DNA of 64,000 bases, taken from assembly GCA_023374025.1 (NCBI GenBank), contig SIJG01000021.1, positions 831,675 through 895,674 of the forward strand. The letters run 5' to 3'. The notes below the pieces were generated by a model. That model searched no databases. It saw only the letters and a list, made by a program, of their open reading frames with translations, and was not told the DNA's origin. Below, one piece after another: positions 11,615 through 23,190 of this stretch. A program made the position numbers and the translations under genes. Origin of the DNA: Heterodera schachtii. Its lineage: Eukaryota; Nematoda; Chromadorea; Rhabditida; Heteroderidae. Position 1 is the first letter of the stretch. Each line of letters begins with the position of its first letter.

Positions 11615-14600
11615 TCAATTTGCTGTTTTCAATGATCGCTTTCGTTCCGTGTTGCGCTGGCGACGGTAATCCTTCGCCTGCTCACTGCTCAACGGCACCG
11701 AATGGTTGTGGGAGTTGCGATGGTAAAGCGCGTTCCTTCCAATCAAATGCATAATTTTGAATGGACAACCGATCGGCAAAAGGCGATATCGGCACCTGAC
11801 AATGAGGAAAAATAAGGGAAAAAACTCGAAAAGCCAAAAGCATTTGGGAAGGAAGGGACAGAGGGGGTAATGGGGGGTAATTACCACAAATTAAACGCAG
11901 TAATTTAGAAAATGTTTATAACTGCTTGAAATTGAGAGAGGAGCAGTGCGTGCACTTGGAATGGTTTTTGAAAATCGAAAAAAAACTACAAATCAAAATT
12001 ATCAAGAAAAAAAGAATGAGAGGAACGCGAAAAACTTTGTTGCGTTTCATGGCATTTTTTTGGCCAAAAAAAATATTTTGAGGGTAAGGTCAAAAGTTTT
12101 GACTCTCGAATTGTCTGATGGCACCGCCGCCACTCCAAAACCGGCGACCAACCAAACGACCGACCCACCAATAGGTAACGCGCGACCCATCCTGGGCGGA
12201 CCACAACCGGTTCACACAATACTGACGACGAAAGTCCAGCACAGTGGCATTGCTGGCGTCGGGAAGGTTGGCCAGCCAATTCCACGGTCTGTCGCAAAGG
12301 TCGACGACCACCGGCGGCGGCGGCACGGAGGACGACGAGCACAGCTCAGAAAAATTCATGAGGCATTGACCACCACCAGCAGCAGCAGGAGGAAGAGGAG
12401 GAAGAGGAAGGGCGGAAAATGGACTAAAACGGAAAATGGACGGACTGAAAAAGTTTATTTATTTTTTGTACAGTCGGAGAGAACCAATGGATTTATGGGC
12501 CTCTCTCTCTGCCTCTAGGAACTTCCAGTGCAGCGGCCCCGCCCCTTCACTTTGCCCTGGCATTGTCTATGAGCCCGAGATGCTTAATTCCGTGTGCCAC
12601 CCCGACTTTCCCCTCCCCCCCCCCTCTCTGCTCACCTTTCACACTTTTCCACTCCAAAATTGGCGCCCCAATTGACCATTTTCGTCGGCATCCCTCCCAT
12701 TTTCGTGCCAGCGCTGTTGCTGAACACCAACCGCTTCTTCCTCTTCCTCCTGACTGTTCGCTTCTGCACCATCGTGTGGTCATGCGAGCCCAGGCCGAAG
12801 ACGGCACGGCGTTGGACCACGTAAACGGCACGGAACGGACACTTTCTTTGCCTTGGGAAAGTGTGACTCACTCTTTAATGACCCTGCTTTCCCCTTTTCC
12901 CACTTGTGTCTGCATTGGAAGGACATTAAGCGCAAAATGCCTCCGCTTTTCCATCGCATGTCGCCCCGATGCAATCCGTGCTGAAACCAACCAAATTAGG
13001 TGTTTTGGTGTTTGTTTTTCTTGGGTTCGTTAGCCCATGGGGACATTTAAACTGTCAAAATGCTTTTTGTAGAGGAATTGGCTTTCCGAGAACCCAAAAA
13101 AGGGGGCATAGGCCGCCGAGTGCACGATATTTCCCCCGCCGCTTCCCCCCCCCCCCCCGTTCGTAGCCGAATATGTCTTTAATTAACCGAAAATGCTTTT
13201 TAATTCAAAATTAATTAGAAATTATCCAAAATCTTAGAAATTTTTAATAATAAAATGTTTTTTTTTTGAAAAACTTAACAATTAATCATAAAACTTTTCC
13301 AAAAAATAAAAATTTATTATTGTTTTTTTAAATTTTTTTATAAAAAGTTTCAAAAGTTTTTTAATTTCATATAAGGCCAGAGGCCGTCATCACCTCGTGG
13401 CAAAATGTGCGCAGCTTCTGCAACTGCTCCTGCGACTTGCACTCGCCCAGATCAATGCTGGTCAGTCGGTGCCACGTTTTGCCAACAAAGTCCACGTAAT
13501 CACCGTCATCATTACAACCGGCACCAATTTGGGCCGGCGCGGAAACAGTGTGGCAACATTCGGCATTTCCATTGCCGTCGTCGCTTTTCTCAATGGCATT
13601 TGCCGCCATGGCACTTTTTGCAGGGATATCATTAGTGACGAAAAACGACGATGAAGCAGACGAACAGGATTGCTGGTCAGCAACAGCATTTGCTGTTGAT
13701 GCCGAAGCGGAAAACGAACTAAAATTGAACGATTACTCACGGAGATTTCGATTAAAAATTTAAAAAATTGGAGACAAAAATCTTTAGGTTCCCAATTCGC
13801 TACAAATGGTATTTCTCATTAGCACACTAATCACTTTGTTGTCGATTGTACGTGTTTGCCAGTTGGTACGCGAAACGACGCCCCCTTTTTGACAGCGCCA
13901 CGAGCCCTCGGGCCGTTCGTTCCCGTCTCGATCGAATGATTGTGCATTTTGCGATCGAAAACGGCACGCCGGTCCACCACATAAATGGCACGATATGGGC
14001 ATTTGCTGTAAATGTGGTGTGGAAAGTTTAAACATTGTCAGGGAGGGGGGGGGGGGAGAAAGTCGAACCAAAAAGTGGGCATATTAAGTGGGTTTAAATG
14101 GCAATTGCGCGCAATCAAAATCCGACCCATACATAAAAAAAATGGGGAGGGGTCAGAAGCAGCCAATTTTTCGAAGGGGTCCGGCTAATTGTAAGTAAAT
14201 CGATGAATTTTTAATTTTTATTTTTTTGATTTGCAAAACGCTTTCCCCCTCCCTCTTTTGCCCCAAAAATTGAAAGTCCTCCATACGTTGTGCGCCACTC
14301 TTTGCAAATGAGTGAGTAAATGCGCAATGTGCCGTCCGCATTCCGTCGCCCGAACCGGTAAAGCCAGTGCTGAAAAATGAAAGTCAAATTTCGTGGCTGT
14401 TGGCAATTTCCATTTTTTTGTTTTGTTTTTGAGTCTCGGTTCCACCCCCCCCCCACTCTCGACATTTTGTCCTAAACCGACCTCATTACAAAAGTCGGTG
14501 AATTGGCGTCGTTCCTCGACCGACTCGCACTCGCCCACGTCGATGTTGGCCATCAGTTTCCACGACTTGCCACCGTTGTCCACGTAATCGTCAAATTGGA

Positions 14601-17600
14601 CCGTCGTGTTTATGAATGAGTCAAATAGTGAACCATCAAAACCACTTCCACTTTCTTTGTTGCTGCTAATCGGTGTGTTGTCAATGTTCTTCGTAATGGG
14701 TATTGCGTGCTATAAGAAAGAAAAGTGTGTATATTTAATACGGGGTTTCAGTTCGGGATCTTTTGTTGGCTGAGATTTGGCCGGATTTCATTTCCAAGGG
14801 CTTTTAAAGAATTTAATGAAAAAACAATTTGTTGAAATTTTTAAAAAAACTGTATTCGTAATAAAAATTTTGAAAAAAGCAGAAAAATTTTACGAAAACA
14901 ATTTTTTCTTTAAATTTTTTTTTGAAAATTTTTATTAAAAAATTTTCCGGGGGTGGGGGGAACGAACTGCTCCGACCCTGCATAGTCTACCCCAACCCAT
15001 GGGACTGTCCCCAGTTGACTGGCCAACCCCACCTGCTGCTGCGCCTGGCCGCGTTGCTGGAAACAGCCGGTCGCTTCGTTCGCCGCCATGTCGTTGTCCT
15101 CCTCTTGCGGCGGCGGATGGTTGTGCGACTGAAAGGCGAACATCGCCCGCCTCTTCGCCACGTACACCGCCCGAAAAGGGCACGTCATGCCCTTGCGGCG
15201 ACTGATGAAAAAATGAAAATGTTCGTTTTTTTCCAGAGTTTTTCTTGAAATTGCATTTTTGGGGCATTAAATTTGGAAGAATTCGGGCCAATTCTTCAAT
15301 TCGACCACCATTGTTTTAAAGAAATAACCAATTTTTATATATAATTGCATCAGGGATGAGAGCCTCATGAGATGGGGACGGGAAAAATCCCATCGCTGGA
15401 ATTATTTTTTAATTTTCAATTTTAGCGATTTTTTTAAAATTTATTTTACTAAGTTTTTTCAAAAAAATTTCCAAAAATCGGTGAAAATTTTTCTCAAAAT
15501 TTTTTTTTGAAATTTTCTTATAAACAATTTTTTCTTCATAATTTCTAACAGGTATTAAAATTTTAAAAAGTTTCAGCGGTGAGATTTTGGGGTGCACCCC
15601 ACGAGATGGCAAAACCCTTTTTCGGTTTCTCTTTCCCAACTCATAAAAATTAAACACCAAAAAATGAAATTAAAAAAAATAAATAAATAAATGCTCACTT
15701 GCTAAATTTGCAGTTGAAGAAAACATTCTTCAGGTAGGTGTTCTTTTTGGTCAAGAAATAAGCTCGTCGGAATTGTCGCATTCTCTCCGGGTCCTCGTCA
15801 ATGTCGTCCAAAGCGAAAAGCCATCGCCAATGTTTGCCAAATTTGTCATAATGCGACGGCGGCGGCGGTGCCAAACTGCGGCTGATCATTTCCGTGTTGA
15901 ACACGCTGATTTTGTGTTCGTCACTGAAGGCATTGTCTACAAAACAGAGTGTTTGAGTTAATTTGCTGACATACAATTAACAATCCGATTTTTTAAATGA
16001 GAATTTTCATCGTTAATCACTCCGATTTATAATATCCCCGGGATGAACAGCAGCAGCACAATTCTCCCATTTTAGTAAATCTCAATCTCAGGAATACGTT
16101 TATGATGTACAATTTTAAATCTACGAGTGTCCTGGTACTCAAAATAGCGCCTCATTCGAATGAAGAGGGCGCTTTTTCACCCAAATTTTGGCGTCCATCG
16201 GAATGTTCCTTCTGTTCTCCCCCCGTCCCCCTGAACAAATTGCCATCGCACCAATGTCGGGCAGTGCGGCAGAAAATGCCGACACAGTGTCCTCATTGCT
16301 GGCACAACAACGGCTTTGACGCTGGTGTGCCATCGTCGTCGCTGAACAACAGCTCCCTCCTCTCCCCCTTTTGGCACTGCCATTTTGCTGTTTCTTCGGT
16401 GCCGTTTTGGGCGTCGTCTTTGCTGCTGTTGTTGCTGTTGGATGATTGTGTGTTCGACGATAGAACAGCGCTTGCCGCTCCGGCAAAAACAGTCCCCGGT
16501 GGGGACACGGCTGAGCGGACGACGAACGACCGCTCCAGCAACAACTGAAAGTGACCAAGCGAATGGGCGGTGAATGCCATATAATACTGACTCATCCCCC
16601 GGATGGCTCCGATTAAATTTCTTTTAAAAAACCCCAAAATGGGAGATTTTATTGGATGGCACGGCACCATCACCAAACCAAAATTAAGCAATGGCATGGA
16701 AAAACTTGGCAGCAAAATTGCTGTGCTTTGGTTGACCGTTCATTGTCAGCACCTTAAGTAAATGCGCCCGTCATATTTCGGCGTTCCTTTGCGATGCAAA
16801 AAGTGTTGGTCGGCGATTTGGTCCAACTGTGCGACATCAGGTTGGGACGAGCAGGCGCCACTCTTTGCCAAATTTGTCCTTGAAAATGGCCGGGTTGCTG
16901 CCATCATTGGTGGCCTTCATCAGTGCCTTGTGCCGTTGTTTCCGCTTTTGGGTGGCGTGCCGTCGTTGGTGTCGTCGTCGACAGAGTGCAGAAACTGCTG
17001 TTCTCGGCAGCATTTGTTGTGTCCAACAATGGGGAAAAGTTGGGGATTGTTGCTGGCGATGAAGACGCCCGGACGAAGGCGACGGCATTGGCATTTTGGA
17101 AACTCGGAGTCAGTCGAGGCGGACTGTGTTTCGACTCAGACTGATGCGATGCCGAAGTGACGGAGGAAGTGGTCGAAAATGTTGCCGGTGTGCTGCCATT
17201 GCGCCCGGCATAATCGAAACAACAATTGCCGTCGTCACCCTCTTTCCGTTTTGTGTCGTTGGCACTTTCAGTCGTTTGTGCCGGCGGCACCGCCGACGAT
17301 GAAATTTCAACGAATGGCACTGATGGTAATTAATAAAACTTATTTTTTCCAAAAATGTCACAGTAACAATTAGTCGGGCTCTGATTTTTGATTGAACCCA
17401 ATGTTTTTTTATAAATTTTTTTCTATTTTAATTTTCGAACTTCCATTAAAAATGAAAACTGCCAAACTCATGCAAAACAGCCCATTTTCTGTAACCATTT
17501 GTCGTCGTCCATTCCATGCGCCTGTTGCTGTCCAATTCCGTCGACGGCGAATAATTTGTTGGTGCCGTCGCTGTCGGCGTTGTTCTCGTCGTCAAATTCG

Positions 17601-17626
17601 CATCGGTGTTGGCCGGAGTTGGACAT
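11615..17626 (-). CDS. Multi-FLYWCH-like zinc-finger protein with five repeat units
   Basis: Probable nuclear DNA-binding protein. The likely start is ATG 17626 (MSNSGQHRCEFDDENN). Five homologous units follow on the minus strand. Each has an N half with a Lys/Pro-x-Trp core (GKEWRLLVP, GKHWRWLFAL, GKSWKLMANIDVGEC, GKTWHRLTSIDLGEC, RPWNWLANLP), a middle with a Cys pair, and a C half ending in HNH or HDH (CPHRGLF...THNH at about 16500; CPFRAVYVAKRRAMF...SHNH at about 15170; CPYRAIYVVDRRAVF...HNHS at about 13990; CPFRAVYVVQRRAVF...HDH at about 12800; YW/CRYR...GCPFKIM...HNHS at about 11760). Cys-Cys-His-His spacing with YWC resembles FLYWCH fingers. Units 2 to 5 join through in-phase GT-AG introns and low-complexity linkers, so I read one gene ending at 11615. 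Frame breaks near 16845, near 16910 and at the end mean unit 1 may be damaged. Known nematode FLYWCH factors that I recall carry a single finger. Confidence 0.6.
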
Positions 17627-17934
17627 TTAGGTGTAGTTGAAGTTGGACACTATTATTTTTTAAAATTAAACAGAGAGCTAAAAAATCGCCAGACTTTTGT
17701 AACAAAGATTCCGAGAAAAATAAAAAAAATTTTTTTGGCACTTTTGCTGTTTAGGGCCCCGGAAAAAACCCAAGGGGGGACCCGTTTGAAAGGATTTGGA
17801 ATTGGTCGAAATAGCTATCAGGTTGGTTTTTAACGCTCCGAAAACTCCGTGAACATGTTTTCTCGGCTTATGACAAAAAAAAACTTACAAAACAAAGGGT
17901 CCACTTTTTGGATTTTTTGGGGGCATTAAACAGC

Positions 17935-18900
17935 TAAAGTGCCGGTAAATATTGATCATATGGCCCAGAGCCGAAAATGGTCGAAATATATACCAATCGA
18001 TAGCCCTAGGTCTGTAATGGAAGAATCCAAAAGAATTTTTTTGCGGCAACCAATCCCTGAAGAGTTATAGACCCGGGACTGAAATGGCCAAATGGCTTTG
18101 GGACTGAACCGTCCAACAGATAAAAACGCATTGAATTGCGACAAAATATATACAAATCGATTCCTCTCGGCATGTAACCCACGAATCCGAAAGAATTTTT
18201 GGTGAAAAAGAAATTGAAAAAAGTTATGGGTCATCAAAACCTAAAAAATGACTGATAAAAAAAAACAATTTAAGTGAGCCAAAAAAAAACGCTTAAAACC
18301 ACTTTCAGTCTTCGAACTTCGCAAAAGGGAGCATGCGAAGACGGAGCAAGTAGTGGGGCGAGACGGAGGGCGGAGGAAGACGTCTGACGAGCGCCACAGG
18401 CGGTTGACTGCGGGGGCCCGAAGGGCCCCCGCCAATCAGTCAACCGCCTGCGGATCACGCGCGGACTTCTTCCGTAGCCCGTAGTCTCGCCCCACCTACT
18501 GGCCGCCGTAGTCGAGTGTGCGGCGGTTTTTTAGCGCAATAACAAAACTCAATTTTTCAAATTTGACGAAACTTTTTTTTTTTGACTGAACCGGTTTTGA
18601 GGACTCATAACTTTGGTAAATTTCATTTTCATCCAAAAATTCTTTCGGATTCGTGGGTTACATGCCGAGAGGAATCGATTGGTATATATTTTGTCGCAAT
18701 TCTATGCGTTTAAGGCTTTGGACGGTTCAGTCCCAAAGCCATTTGGCCATTTCAGTCCCGGGTCTGTAACTCTTCAGGGATTGGTTTCCGCAAAAAAATT
18801 CTTTCGGATTCATCCATTGCAGACCGAGAGATATCGATTGGTATATATTTTGGCCACTTTCGGCTCTGGGCCATATGATCAATATTTTCCAAAGTGCCGA
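17935..18900. mobile_element. Large foldback (inverted-repeat) element with a GC-rich hairpin core
   Basis: The left arm (about 17938-18241) and right arm (about 18597-18898) are roughly 300-bp inverted copies. Shared landmarks are GATCATATGGCCCAGAGCC, the segment around GACCCGGGACTGAAATGG, and GAATTTTTTTGCGG. Each arm holds an internal duplication (ATATATACC-AATCGAT followed by CGAAAGAATTTTT). The spacer is unusually GC-rich, and its centre (about 18400-18451) is a near-perfect hairpin: GGCGGTTGACTG paired with CAGTCAACCGCC around GGGGGCCCGAAGGGCCCCC. No transposase frame and no clear target duplication were found. Confidence 0.75.
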
Positions 18901-18997
18901 AATGTTAGCAAAAATGCAACTTATGTAGATTGTCCAGTTACTTATTTTTGTGGGCACTTCTTCAATTTCCAATTTGTCTTTTTCTCTTTCCACTCAC

Positions 18998-19374
18998 TTC
19001 CGTCTCCTCCGCCCTCTCCACTTTTGCAATTTGCTGCAAATGACAGCTTCCCCCGTCAAATTCGAGCTGTTTGGCCAACAGTTTTGCCGCATATTGCGGG
19101 TGTTTTTCCACAATGTGTGCGGTCATCGCAGTCAATTCGCATGAATTAAAGCTTTAAAAAAACAGTAAGCATAAATCATCCGATATTTGCTAATTGAATT
19201 TTGCTCCGTCTGTACTTTCCTAACTGCCAGAGAAATATCCGTGATTCTACTTTAATTTCAAAAATAGTTCAACCTTTTTCCACATTCCATGCATTGAGCC
19301 TCTTCGTTTCCGTTTCGAAATTGCCGTCTTTCAAACAAATCGATGGCCCAAATGGGCGACTTTTGTTGTTGCAT
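18998..19374 (-). CDS. BED-type zinc-finger exons (partial gene)
   Basis: Two exons, 19274-19374 and 18998-19151, join in phase. The product starts MQQQKSPIWAIDLFERR and contains QCMECGK, then after the splice FNSCELTAMTAHIVEKHPQY. The S-x-W start, C-x2-C pair and H-x4-H pair are the pattern of a BED zinc finger, a DNA-binding module of transposase-derived proteins and some nuclear factors. The donor GTGAGTGG at 18997 points to further exons, but the foldback element at 17935-18900 lies directly downstream and no continuation is seen. It may be a fragment left by the insertion, or the first exons of a gene with a long intron. Confidence 0.6.
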
Positions 19375-19399
19375 AACTTTAAGTGGTTCACTTTTTGTC

Positions 19400-20269
19400 A
19401 ATGATTAAAACATTGTCAATAGTCTAAGCAATAATACAAATTTACACTGTTAGCGTTATTTTCAAAAGCAACCGACAAAATTTTTTAAAATGTTGATCCT
19501 AAACCCGCAGGTTTTTGTGCGGGATCCCGCAGGATCCGTCCATTGCATTTTTTTTATTCAAAGAACATTACGCCAAATATTTTTGAATGATTTACAGTAA
19601 CTTTTATTGCATGGAGTGCTGTGGCTGTGGTAGTTTGGCTATTTTACATTTAACGGCCTGGCCAAAGTAAGTTGAACAACAGCATTATTATTTTTATTTC
19701 GTTTAGAATTCATTTTGTCTTGACAAAAATTAGATGTCTATCTTTGTGATTAGTTTTTAATGTTTTCTTTTGTTGTCTAATATTTTGAGTAATATTTGTT
19801 GAATATTTTAAATTATAAAAAAAAATTGGAAAAAATAAATTCTTTTGAAAGTTCGTCTTTTTCTTCGTCTTTCTTTGTTTTTGCTTTGCTTTGCCATCTC
19901 TCCGCTTCTTCTTTCGCTATAAGCAGCACAATCATTTCCATTTTGAGTTGAATTTCCTCTCGGATTATCTGAGCGGAGGGAACACTCCGACAACGATGGC
20001 CTCCGCTTCTTCGCTGGATAAAGTGCCGAAAGAGAAAAGCATTTTAATTTTTGGAAATTTGGAGAATTTAGCGGCGAATTTCAAAGGAATGGCAAAATGA
20101 TTTTGTTTGCACAATTGTTGCAATGTTAAAATTCCTTTGCCCTTTTATACCTTTGCAAAACCCACGCACTTCCGTTTTTGCAATTGAATTTGCACCATAA
20201 ATTAATTTTGCCCACTCATTTCCTTTTGAATTTACAAATAATGCCGACAAAACAATGCCATTCTTCGAA
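19400..20269. other. Spacer without a confident gene
   Basis: AT-rich to about 19850. From 19860 to 20100 the sequence is richer in GC; a plus-strand frame (ASASSLDKVPKEKSILIF) and a minus-strand frame are both open. Neither has signal, splice or family evidence. Confidence 0.4.
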
Positions 20270-20679
20270 ATTAGCCATTTTATTTTCCAATTGTATTTGT
20301 TGAGCTTGGCCAACTAATATGTTCAATGCGTTGGCGAACGAAGTTGGAAAGAGTGGGCGATAAATGAATTTGCAAGGAGAAAGTGCCGATAAATAAATGC
20401 CAATTATTTAATAATCGTATTTTCAATTAAATAAGTCTATGCAAAACATATTCCAATTAAGCGGTTTAATAATTATTTTTTGCTAAATTACTAATCCAAC
20501 AACTAATTGACGGACAAATAATAAAATGAACTCCAAAATCATCTCATTGACTCATTTTCATTGTTTGTGTGAGCCGGTCAATCCGGGCATAGAAATCACA
20601 CTGTCCGTGCCAGGCACATTTCGTTGGGAGTGATCACCTTAAGGGTATCGCATAACGAGTAAATAATTCATTATTCTCT

Positions 20680-21365
20680 CTAATTGGTTTTACCCTTGGG
20701 GCCGTCAAATGGCACTTTTGCAATGCCAATGCCAAACTCGGCACATTTTGAGTCAATTTCACTGATTTGCCCACTAAACTGGGCACTCAATTCCTGCCAT
20801 TCGTTGTTGTTGCTGGCATGGGAAGAAGCGGAGGTGGCAATGACGAACATGGCACGGACGAAGCCGAGGCTGTGGGCACACTCATCAAAAAGGGGAAAAA
20901 CATACAATATAATAAAAATAAAATAATTATTACAGGTGAATGGACTGACCCATTTAAAATAAAAATAAGTAAGGTATATTATTATTGCTTATTTGGCTTA
21001 GTTTGGTCCATTAGTCCATCAATACCATAAGAGTGAGTGCCAAGAGATGCTTCGATGTCGGCCAAAAGAGTTGCGTCGCCGCCCTTCGAGCAGCCGATCA
21101 GTTGGCCTTTCAATGCGCCCGCAACACTTTGGGCATCCGAACAAAGCGATGACTTGGAAAAAGAATGGGCGAAAGTGCCAACGTAATTGGCCATCAGCGA
21201 AACCACTTTTTGACTGCCGGGACAGCACGGATCTGTCGAAAAGCAATTAATTATAATTATAGTTAATTAAGAAAATAATTTATTACGCGGTGCCGAAATG
21301 AAACATTTACACAACAAACAGAAAATTGTGACGATGGCGAGTAGAGAGACGGACGGAGAAGACAT
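20680..21365 (-). CDS. Small secreted protein, duplicated family, member A
   Basis: Exons 21287-21365, 21026-21232 and 20680-20880. Exon 1 is a signal peptide (MSSPSVSLLAIVTIFCLLCK). Exon 2 encodes DPCCPGSQKVVSLMANYVG, a Ser/Lys-rich stretch, and QLIGCSKGGDATLLADIEAS. Exon 3 encodes CAHSLGFVRAMFVIATSASS through KVPFDGPKGKTN. Five cysteines fall in the predicted mature part. Intron 1 is a clean GT-AG intron. Intron 2 is a problem: the only good donor (ATG/GTATTG) leaves phase 1, while the best acceptor (GATGAG) needs phase 0, so the exact junction is unresolved. The exon 3 frame is trusted because substitutions between copies keep it open. No known family is recognised. The gene is transcribed away from member B, with their start codons about 430 bp apart. 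Confidence 0.6.
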
Positions 21366-21792
21366 TTTTGTAGGATTTTGGCTGATTTGATGGAATTAAT
21401 TAATGATGCTGATTGGTTGGTATTGGTTGGCTTATTCGCAATGTTTAAATACGCTTTTAATCGGAAAAGTGCCGACAGTCTTTCCAAATTGGCATTAACT
21501 GGCGGCAGCTTTTTCCTTTTAAGAGGAAATTGTTCGATATTTTCACTGGCGTATTTCCTCTGAATTTTAAATAATTGAAGGCAGGAAGCTGTTGAATTTT
21601 GCAATATATGCATAGACTTAACCAATTTTTTCAAAAATATTTGTCTACAAATGCCAACATCGGATATGCCATTCTATGGATGGCATTTTTCCGACTAAAA
21701 GCATATTAAAGCAAAACGAATAAACCAATCCCACCAACCAACCAATCACCATCATTAATTCAACTATTAAATCAGCCAAAGATACTTCAAAA
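21366..21792. promoter_or_regulatory. Shared head-to-head promoter region of members A and B
   Basis: A 427-bp region between the divergent start codons, with inverted similarity at both ends (GCTGATTTGATGGAATTAAT against its reverse near 21755). It includes ATGCCATTCTATGGATGGCA (about 21667), which carries ATGCCA on both strands. This is the hexamer described as a dorsal-gland promoter box in cyst nematodes, but it is common in this window. Confidence 0.45.
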
Positions 21793-22490
21793 ATGTCTTC
21801 TCCTTCTCCGTCCGTCTCTCTGCTCGCCATCGTAGTTATTTTCTGTTTGCTTTCCAAATGTTGCGTTTCGGCACCGCGTAATTAATTATTTTCTTAATTA
21901 ACTATAATTATAAATAATTGCTTTTCAATAGATCCGTGCTGTCCCGGCAGTCAAAAAGTTGTTTCGCTGATGGCCAATTATGTTGGCACTTTCGCCCATT
22001 CCTTTTCCAAGTCATCGCTTTGTTCGGATGCCAAAAGTGTTGCGGGCGCATTGAAAGGCCAACTGATCGGCTGCCCGAATGGCGGCGACGCAACTCTTTT
22101 GGCCGACATCGAAGCATCTCTTGGCACTCACTCTTATGGTATTGATGGACTAATGGACCAAACTAAGCCAAATAAGCAATAATAATATACCTTACTTATT
22201 TTTATTTTAAATGGGTCAGTCCATTCACCCGTAATAATTATTTTATTTTTAATTTTAAATAATTGTATGTTTTTCCCCTTTTTGATGAGTGTGCCCACAG
22301 CCTCGGCTTCGTCCGTGCCATGTTCGTCATTGCCACCTCCGCTTCTTCCCATGCCAGCAACAACAACGAATGGCAGGAATTGAGTGCCCAGTTTAGTGGG
22401 CAAATCATTGAAATTGACTCAAAATGTGCCGAGTTTGGCATTGGCATTGCCAAAGTGCCCTTTGACGGCCCCAAGGGTAAAAACAATTAG
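21793..22490 (+). CDS. Small secreted protein, duplicated family, member B
   Basis: Exons 21793-21877, 21932-22138 and 22290-22490. The signal peptide reads MSSPSPSVSLLAIVVIFCLL; the extra Ser-Pro distinguishes it from A. The mature part is like A except for a KS and CPNGG change (SDAKSVAGALKGQLIGCPNG). The end is KVPFDGPKGKNN. Same unresolved intron 2 phase as A. Together with A it forms a palindromic gene pair. Function unknown; a secreted role is inferred only from the signal peptide. Confidence 0.6.
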
Positions 22491-23050
22491 AGAGAATAAT
22501 TAATTATGCGATCCCTTAAGGTGATCACTCCCAACGAAATGTGCCTGGCACGGACAGTGTGATTTCTATGCCCGGATTGACCGGCTCACACAAACAATGA
22601 AAATGAGTCAATGAGATGATTTTGGAGTTCATTTTCATTTACTATCGGTCCATTAGTATGACTAGCTTTTAAAAATATTTTGTATTTTCATACATTATTG
22701 AATTAGAATAAAGTTAAAACAATTGGTTCAAAATTTTTAGAGGCCGGAATTTTATATTCCGCAAAAAAATCAGAAAATAAAAATATTCCACGAGATTTTC
22801 ACTCTGACGCCTCTTCTTATCAGTGCATAAGATTCTCGCGTTTCGCGCAAAAAGAGTAATTCCCTGATATAAATGGTCAAATTAAAGATGATTTATTCAA
22901 ATTTTTAGGGAATGAGAAAACCAAAGGCATTTTTATTCATTCATTTGCTCGGCACTTTCTTCTGGCGAATTCATTTAAACTCAAAATTCAGCCGATCAGA
23001 AAATTTGTGTAAATCATTTAGTGATTTCTTCTGTTTTTCTGCTGAAAACT

Positions 23051-23163
23051 TTAGACTGCATTCTTTTGGCACACAACGCTGGCGAGGTTGGCACGGTCAC
23101 ACTGAATGTCATTCCACCAGTCGCACGGGTGCCACATTTGGACACACTCTTCCGCGGACTGAT
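23051..23163 (-). pseudogene. Orphan terminal exon of a C-type lectin
   Basis: The minus strand encodes AEECVQMWHPCDWWNDIQC followed by DRANLASVVCQKNAV and a stop. It is nearly identical to the last exon of the lectin gene at 47004-47119 (GWWND there, DWWND here). The four upstream lectin exons are missing; the sequence is cut by an hAT end at 23191. It was carried in by the segmental duplication and should be non-functional on its own. Confidence 0.8.
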
Positions 23164-23190
23164 CTTTTGCCAAAAAGCATCATTCATATT

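Larger units (their letters stand above)
20270..23190. repeat. Segmental duplication, copy 1 (inverted relative to 46990-49945)
   Basis: About 2.9 kb that reappears in reverse orientation near 47-50 kb. Matching landmarks include ATTTCGTTGGGAGTGATCACC with its flank GAACTCCAAAATCATCTCAT, the two secreted-protein genes, the LNKYNWKIKW-encoding end at 20275-20313, and the lectin terminal exon at the other end. The copy is itself close to palindromic, because its two genes are head-to-head duplicates. Confidence 0.85.

Noticed and set aside
20068..20313. Minus-strand frame of 81 codons (KLNKYNWKIKWLISKNG)
   Set aside because: The frame is not preserved in the inverted copy near 49900-49945, and a second frame (ANFEEWHCFVGIICK) is equally open; no signal or family features.
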